The translations under genes and the position numbers were made by a program. A stretch of DNA of 8,038 nt from DATNBT01 sp964579765 (GTDB lineage Bacteria > Acidobacteriota > Vicinamibacteria > Vicinamibacterales > CAVVIG01), in the NCBI GenBank assembly GCA_964579765.1, contig CAZOIK010000353.1, positions 1 to 8,038 on the forward strand. Reading direction: 5' to 3'. Below, piece after piece: positions 4,105 to 8,038 of this stretch. Positions within the stretch are counted from its first letter, which is position 1; every line of letters begins with the position of its first letter. Under the pieces are notes generated by a model, which saw nothing but the letters and a program-made list of their open reading frames with translations, ran no database searches and had not been told where the DNA came from.

Positions 4105-5622
4105 ATGACGCCAAGAATTGCCGTGCTGACCGTGGCCCTCGCCGCGGCGCCCGCGCTGGCGCCCGCGGCGACATGCGACAGCCTGTCCACGCTGTCCCTG
4201 CCGCACACCAGGATCACGACGGCGCAGACCGTGGCCGCCGGTGCGTTCACCGCGCCGGCGCGCGGCGGCAGAGGCGCCAACTTCAGCGATCTGCCCGCGT
4301 TCTGCCGTGTGCAGGCGACGCTCACGCCGACGAGCGACTCGGACATCAAAATGGAGTTGTGGCTCCCCGAAGCCGGGTGGAACGGCAAGTTCCGCGGCAC
4401 GGGCAACGGCGGCCTCGGCGGGGGCACGGGCGCCAATCCGGGCGCGCTCGCGAACGGCCTGCGCCGCGGCTACGCGACCGCCGGCAACAACACGGGACAC
4501 GAAGGCGACTCGAGCTACGCGATGTCGCATCCGGAACAGATCAAGGACTTCGGCTACCGCGCCGCGCACGAGATGACGGTCGCCTCGAAGGCCATCATCA
4601 AGGCGTTCTACGGGACGGCGCCGAAGTACTCGTACATGGCCGAAGGCGGCGGCGGCACGATCGCCGCGCTCAGCGCCGCGCAGCGCTACCCGGACGACTA
4701 CGACGCGATTGCCGTCACCGGCATGTCGTCGTACCTCACGCGCCACACGTTCGGCCAGATGTGGATCTGGCAGGCGACACACAAAGACGCCGCGAGCTAC
4801 ATCCCGCCGAGCAAGTACCCGGTGCTGCACAAGGCCGCGCTCGACGCCTGCGACGCGCTCGACGGCCTCAAGGACGGCGTCATCGGCGACGTCCTGCACT
4901 GCAAGTTCGATCCGGGCGTGACGTTGTGCAAAGGCGGAGACGCGCCCGACTGCCTCACCGCGCCGCAGGTCGAGGCCGCGAAAAAGATCTACGCGGGACC
5001 GCACAACCCGAGAACCGGCGAGGAGATCTACTCGCCGCTCTTCCCCGGCAGCGAGCTGGGATGGGCGCAGCTCGCCGGCGGCGACCAGCCGCTCGGCATC
5101 CCAATCGACTTCTTCAAGTACTACGTCTTCCGCGATCCCACCTGGGATTACAAGACGCGGCCGATCAACTTCGACAGCGACGTGACGGCCTCGAACCGCC
5201 CGGACATCCAGCCGGTGAACGCCGTCAATCCCGATCTCAGCAAGTTCTTCGCGCGGGGCGGCAAGCTGCTGCTCGTGGACGGCTGGGCCGACACGGCCGT
5301 GCCGCCCAAGGTGTCCATCAACTATCACGAGGCGGTGGTGAAGAAGCTCGGCGAGAAGCGTGTCGCGGCGTCGATGCGCTACTTCATGGTGCCCGGTATG
5401 GGCCACGGTCCCGGCACGAACGGCGCCGAGAACTTCAACTTCGACGCGCTGGGCCTCATCGAGCAGTGGAACGAGCGCGGCGTCGCGCCGGACCAGCTCA
5501 TCGTTGCCCACTTCAAGGACGGCAAGCAGGTCGGCTCGCGGCTCGTGTGTCAATTTCCACACGTGGCCACGTATCGCGGCAGCGGCAACGCCGAGGAGCC
5601 GGCAAGCTACAGCTGCAAGTAG
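4105..5622 (+). CDS. Tannase/feruloyl esterase family protein lacking the nucleophile Ser
   Basis: This exported alpha/beta-hydrolase-fold protein of 505 residues belongs to the tannase family, whose active members cleave galloyl or feruloyl esters. A signal peptide covers about 1-22 (AVLTVALAAAPALAPAA). Family landmarks include ELWLPEAGWNGKFRGTGNGG, the region around RRGYATAGNNTGH, the lid Ca2+-binding-like segment DACDALDGLKDGVIGD, GWADTAVPP with the charge-relay Asp396, and VPGMGHG with His434. Active family members have G-C-S-x-G-G at the nucleophile elbow. Here the ungapped alignment of SYMAEGGGGTIAAL (176-189), anchored by AQRYPDDYDAI, puts Gly182 at the Ser and Gly181 at the adjacent Cys. 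The second Cys of the CS-D-HC disulfide, normally right after the catalytic His, is Gly435. All three changes are seen directly; loss of ester hydrolysis is inference. The reading frame is intact with normal codon use, so this is not a decaying gene. It is divergent from the cytochrome c gene. Confidence 0.88.
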   Translation: MTPRIAVLTVALAAAPALAPAATCDSLSTLSLPHTRITTAQTVAAGAFTAPARGGRGANFSDLPAFCRVQATLTPTSDSDIKMELWLPEAGWNGKFRGTGNGGLGGGTGANPGALANGLRRGYATAGNNTGHEGDSSYAMSHPEQIKDFGYRAAHEMTVASKAIIKAFYGTAPKYSYMAEGGGGTIAALSAAQRYPDDYDAIAVTGMSSYLTRHTFGQMWIWQATHKDAASYIPPSKYPVLHKAALDACDALDGLKDGVIGDVLHCKFDPGVTLCKGGDAPDCLTAPQVEAAKKIYAGPHNPRTGEEIYSPLFPGSELGWAQLAGGDQPLGIPIDFFKYYVFRDPTWDYKTRPINFDSDVTASNRPDIQPVNAVNPDLSKFFARGGKLLLVDGWADTAVPPKVSINYHEAVVKKLGEKRVAASMRYFMVPGMGHGPGTNGAENFNFDALGLIEQWNERGVAPDQLIVAHFKDGKQVGSRLVCQFPHVATYRGSGNAEEPASYSCK

Positions 5623-5634
5623 TGAAATGTGGAC

Positions 5635-5658
5635 GGGGGCCCGTCGGGCCGCGGGTTT
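5635..5658 (+). terminator. Weak intrinsic-terminator candidate after the tannase-family gene
   Basis: GGCCCG-T-CGGGCC (5638-5650) can fold into a compact GC stem, or alternatively CCCG (5640-5643) pairs with CGGG (5652-5655). Either is followed by TTTCT at 5656-5660. The T-tract is short. It is placed 13 nt after the stop codon. Confidence 0.35.
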
Positions 5659-5711
5659 CTGGCCTGATTTGACGCGTGGAGATTGGCAAAAGAGTTGCGA
5701 TTCAAACCAGC

Positions 5712-6263
5712 ATGAAGAAACTTCTCGGCATCGCCACGTTTGCGCTTTGCACCCTCGCGCTTGCGGCGCCTTCGCAGGCGCAGCATAGTCGGGGCGGAGC
5801 TCCGGCAAGCCGCGGCCGTGTCGCGGCCCCGCGCGGCAGCGTCGGCGGCGGTCCGCGCGTCGTCGCGCCCTACCGCGGCTATTACCGCGGCGGCTACTAC
5901 CCCTACTACGGCGGGTTCTACGGGGGCTACTACCCCTTCTATTCACCGTATTACTCCCCGTGGGGCTTCTACGGCGCGTGGGGCTATCCGTATGGCTACG
6001 GTTTCTATCCGTACGGCGGCTACTACGACAACGACGTCGCACGCAACGTCGGCGGCGTCCGCATCGTCGATGCACCGAAGGACGCGCAGGTCTACGCCGA
6101 CGGCTACTACGCCGGCACGGTGGACGACTTCGACAGCGCGTTCCAGCACCTCACGCTCGAGGCCGGCGCACACACGGTCGAAATCCGCGAGCAGGGCCGC
6201 CCGCCGATTTCGTTCCAGGTGAACATCGTCCCCGGCGAGACGATCACGTATCACGCACGATAG
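5712..6263 (+). CDS. Secreted Gly/Tyr-rich protein with a C-terminal PEGA-like domain
   Basis: This 183-residue exported protein has no assigned function. The signal peptide is MKKLLGIATFALCTLALAAP with cleavage expected near SQAQ (21-24). A short basic Gly/Arg/Pro stretch (25-53) leads into a striking low-complexity block at 54-105 with 21 Tyr and 14 Gly in 52 residues, in patterns such as YYPYYGGFYGGYYPFY. Residues 113-183 look like a PEGA-type beta domain: VRIVDAPKDAQVYADGYYAG, then LEAGAHTVEIREQG and a closing VNIVPGETITYHAR. PEGA domains occur on surface and periplasmic proteins. The Tyr/Gly block may be a flexible surface or wall-facing spacer (inference). The start is chosen for the signal peptide; the in-frame GTG at 5676 adds 12 residues without benefit. 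No strong ribosome site is seen. It precedes the amidase gene, separated by an inverted repeat array. Confidence 0.8.
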   Translation: MKKLLGIATFALCTLALAAPSQAQHSRGGAPASRGRVAAPRGSVGGGPRVVAPYRGYYRGGYYPYYGGFYGGYYPFYSPYYSPWGFYGAWGYPYGYGFYPYGGYYDNDVARNVGGVRIVDAPKDAQVYADGYYAGTVDDFDSAFQHLTLEAGAHTVEIREQGRPPISFQVNIVPGETITYHAR

Positions 6264-6268
6264 CGGAA

Positions 6269-6357
6269 TCGGCGCATTGGGTGATTTGGTGATCTGGTGA
6301 TTTCGACAATCACCAGATCCAATCGCCCAATCAATCACCCAATCACCCGATCGCCGA
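6269..6357. repeat. Inverted octamer array (GGTGATTG-type) between the PEGA-like gene and the amidase gene
   Basis: The core is a 12-bp perfect stem, GATCTGGTGATT (6291-6302) with AATCACCAGATC (6308-6319), and a 5-nt loop TCGAC. On both sides 8-bp units of the type GGTGATTG or GGTGATTT continue in tandem, with the right arm inverted and containing the half-unit duplication CAATCAAT. The outer ends also mirror: TCGGCG at 6269-6274 and CGCCGA at 6352-6357. It starts 6 nt after the stop codon of the PEGA-like gene (6261-6263). Two further TCACC-containing units near 6367-6374 may be degenerate continuations. Confidence 0.85.
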
Positions 6358-6376
6358 AACGACCAAATTCACCCGT

Positions 6377-6382
6377 TACAAT
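6377..6382 (+). promoter_or_regulatory. Candidate -10 next to the amidase start
   Basis: TACAAT matches a -10 consensus at five of six positions and overlaps the ATG at 6381. If used, transcription would begin near 6389-6390, exactly at an in-frame GTG (6390-6392), giving a leaderless message and a protein three residues shorter. No Shine-Dalgarno precedes either codon. No -35 is visible. Confidence 0.3.
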
Positions 6383-7976
6383 GGGGGCCGTGCTTCGCCG
6401 CACGGCCCTCGCTGTCTTCAGCCTCGCCCTCCTCGCCTTCGTCGTCAGCTCCAGCGTTTTCAGCCAGCAGAGTGGCCTGACCGTCCTCAGCAAGGACAAG
6501 ACAGGCGACCTCGTCCGGCGGACGCTTCCGACGAGCGTCGTCAATCAGCAGGAGTACGTCGCGCTCGACGACCTCGCGGCCATGTTTCAGCTCGGCGTGC
6601 GCGAGGAGACGCTCGGCATGCTCGCCGTCACCTACAAAGGCAAGACGATCCTGCTGACACCGGACCAGGCGCTCGGTTCGGTCGCCGGACGCGTCTTCTC
6701 GCTGCCCGCGCCGACGCTCCGCGTCGGCCCGCGGCGGTGGCTCGTGCCCGTGGACTTCATCGCGCGCGCGCTCGCGCCCGTGTACGACACCAGGGTCACG
6801 CTGCGACGCACGTCGCAGCTCGTGATCGTCGGCGACCTGCGCGTGCCGCGCGTGCAGGTGCGCTACGAATCGTCGCCCGGCGCGGCGCAGGCGCGTCTGA
6901 CGATTGACGCGACGCCGCGCACCACGAGCACCATTGGCCGCGACGGCGACCAGCTGGTCGTCCAGTTCGACGCCGACGCGATCGACGCCTCCAATGTGGC
7001 GACTGCGCTCCAGGGCGTGACGGCGCAATCGCTGATCCAGAGCGTGCGCGCGATCGACCCGGCGACGCTGTCGTTCACGGTCGGCGCGCGGTTCGGCGCG
7101 TTCACGCTGACGACGCAGCCGTCGGATACGTCGATGCGGCAGACGATCGACATCAGCGCGGCCGTGCCGGGACAGACGCCGGGGATCGTCCCGACGGCGC
7201 CTGCGCCCGCGGCGCCACTGCCCCCGCCCGAGCTCAGCACGCTGTCGCCGTCCGCGTTCACGCCCTCCATCCGGACGATCGCGATCGATCCCGGCCACGG
7301 CGGCGACGACAACGGCGTGGCGGGCGCCGGAGGGACGCTCGAGAAAGACGTGACGCTCGCCGTCGCCCGCAAGCTGAAGGCGGCGTTCGAGCAGAAGCTT
7401 GGCGTCCGCGTGCTCCTGACGCGTGAGGACGATCGGAACGTGCCGATTGCCGATCGCACGGCCGTCGCGAACAACGGCAAGGCGGATCTCTTCGTGAGCC
7501 TGCATGCGGACGCGTCATGGCGCCCCGCGCTCTCGGGCGCCATCGTCTGGACGGCCGCGTTCGGACCGCACGCGCAGGCAACGGGTGGACTGTCGCCGGA
7601 GATGATTCCCGCGTTCGGCGGGGCCAACCGCAACATCCAGTTCGTGCCGTGGGACGTCGCGCAGATCCCGCATCTCGAGCAGTCGTCGGCGCTCGCGCGC
7701 GTCGTGACCGACGCCTTCCAGAACCATGTCCCGCTCGCGCCGAACCCGATTGCCTCGGCGCCGCTGCGCGTCCTCGAGCCCGCGAACATGCCGGCCGTGC
7801 TCGTCGAGATGGGCTTTCTGACGAACGCCGAACAGGAGCAGCAGCTCGCCGGCGCCGATTTTCAGACCACGCTGGTCTCGGCGCTCGTGGACGCCGTCGT
7901 GCGCTTCCGCGACGCGATGGACGACCAGCGCCGCGCGACCACGCCGGCCGGTCCGCTGCCTGGAGGGCCGCGATGA
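6381..7976 (+). CDS. N-acetylmuramoyl-L-alanine amidase (zinc Amidase_3) with N-terminal wall-targeting domains
   Basis: This is an exported peptidoglycan hydrolase of 531 residues that cleaves the amide bond between N-acetylmuramic acid and the stem peptide, as expected for septum or wall remodelling. The signal segment is about 5-28 (LRRTALAVFSLALLAFVVSS). Residues 30-150 resemble a copper-amine-oxidase-N-like stalk (YVALDDLAAMFQLGV, RRWLVPVDFIARAL). Residues about 155-262 look like an AMIN domain. A Pro/Ala linker spans about 265-292. The catalytic domain (297-515) has all the zinc and catalytic residues: His306 in IDPGHGG, Glu321 in LEKDVT, His375 in SLHAD and Glu476 in LVEMGFLTN. The start is ATG 6381 or GTG 6390; both keep the signal peptide. 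The stop overlaps the next start as ATGA, so the downstream gene is translationally coupled. It could be called AmiC-like, but no symbol is assigned. Confidence 0.93.
   Translation: MGAVLRRTALAVFSLALLAFVVSSSVFSQQSGLTVLSKDKTGDLVRRTLPTSVVNQQEYVALDDLAAMFQLGVREETLGMLAVTYKGKTILLTPDQALGSVAGRVFSLPAPTLRVGPRRWLVPVDFIARALAPVYDTRVTLRRTSQLVIVGDLRVPRVQVRYESSPGAAQARLTIDATPRTTSTIGRDGDQLVVQFDADAIDASNVATALQGVTAQSLIQSVRAIDPATLSFTVGARFGAFTLTTQPSDTSMRQTIDISAAVPGQTPGIVPTAPAPAAPLPPPELSTLSPSAFTPSIRTIAIDPGHGGDDNGVAGAGGTLEKDVTLAVARKLKAAFEQKLGVRVLLTREDDRNVPIADRTAVANNGKADLFVSLHADASWRPALSGAIVWTAAFGPHAQATGGLSPEMIPAFGGANRNIQFVPWDVAQIPHLEQSSALARVVTDAFQNHVPLAPNPIASAPLRVLEPANMPAVLVEMGFLTNAEQEQQLAGADFQTTLVSALVDAVVRFRDAMDDQRRATTPAGPLPGGPR
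7962..7966 (+). promoter_or_regulatory. Ribosome binding site of the gene coupled to the amidase
   Basis: GGAGG is followed by 6 nt and the ATG at 7973. It lies inside the amidase coding end and supports reinitiation through the ATGA overlap. Confidence 0.7.
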
Positions 7977-8038
7977 CCGGGCGCCGGCTTGTCGTCGCGC
8001 TCTACGTCCTCGTCGTCGTGGCGGCCAGCGTCGCGGTT
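7973..8038 (+). CDS. N-terminus of a membrane or exported protein, cut by the window edge
   Basis: Only 22 codons are present: MTGRRLVVALYVLVVVAASV and two more. This reads as a basic start followed by a hydrophobic helix, either a signal peptide or a membrane anchor. It overlaps the amidase stop by 4 bp (ATGA) and has a good ribosome site, so it is very probably a real gene in the same operon. Genes following Amidase_3 amidases in related bacteria often encode GerMN-domain proteins; that identity is a guess that the visible part cannot test. Confidence 0.7.
   Translation, partial: MTGRRLVVALYVLVVVAASVAV

Noticed and set aside
4642..4644. Glu180 of the tannase-family protein as a replacement nucleophile
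   Set aside because: It aligns two residues before the normal Ser and off the nucleophile elbow; the sequence gives no positive support.
3801..5672. 623-codon plus-strand open frame overlapping the tannase-family gene
   Set aside because: It begins inside the opposite-strand cytochrome gene and is an Arg-rich alternative reading of the real frame that starts at 4105.
4060..6075. 671-codon minus-strand open frame opposite the tannase-family gene
   Set aside because: It spans two plus-strand genes and is dominated by Arg, Val and Ala with no recognisable motif; this is a shadow frame.
6369..7505. 378-codon minus-strand open frame opposite the amidase
   Set aside because: It is a shadow frame rich in Arg/Asp/Glu; the plus frame holds the complete amidase motif set.

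Overview
The window is GC-rich, tightly packed bacterial DNA whose gene content points to an Acidobacteriota genome, most likely a Vicinamibacteria-type lineage. The clues are a DUF6152 protein, a membrane-anchored winged-helix regulator of the kind common in that phylum, a tannase-family protein, exported c-type cytochromes, and intergenic inverted arrays of 7-8 bp tandem repeats. The taxonomic call is inference from family content, not from a marker gene.

Layout. Positions 1-114 are a gene-poor edge with a double-hairpin repeat. On the minus strand, read right to left, a cytochrome c (4046-3495) is followed by a membrane-anchored winged-helix regulator (3393-2176), a DUF6152 protein (2066-1665), a class II-type cytochrome c lipoprotein (1487-843) and a cupredoxin-like protein (927/about 800-115). 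On the plus strand are a tannase-family protein (4105-5622), a secreted Gly/Tyr-rich protein with a PEGA-like tail (5712-6263), a zinc N-acetylmuramoyl-L-alanine amidase (6381-7976) and the first 22 codons of a membrane or exported protein translationally coupled to it (7973 to the edge). The only divergent point is 4047-4104, a 58-bp gap between the cytochrome c and the tannase-family gene.

How the genes fit together. Every complete product appears to be exported or membrane-anchored. The minus-strand genes supply two heme c proteins and a type 1 copper site, which suggests periplasmic electron transfer, but no terminal enzyme is visible here. The plus-strand right end is cell-wall maintenance. 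The tannase-family protein keeps the fold landmarks, the catalytic Asp and the catalytic His, but has Gly where the nucleophilic Ser should be. It also lacks both Cys of the family's CS-D-HC disulfide, so it may be a non-hydrolytic relative.

The most unusual non-coding feature is a set of five repeat loci of different sequence (around 70-119, 802-825, 1516-1664, 3411-3482 and 6269-6357). Each lies at or within about 25 nt downstream of a stop codon. Three share one architecture, inverted pairs of 7-8 bp tandem repeats, including a 72-bp near-perfect palindrome at 3411-3482. One smaller repeat is embedded in the signal-peptide region of the cupredoxin gene and seems to have removed its start codon. 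No tRNA, rRNA, CRISPR array, transposase or phage gene was seen.
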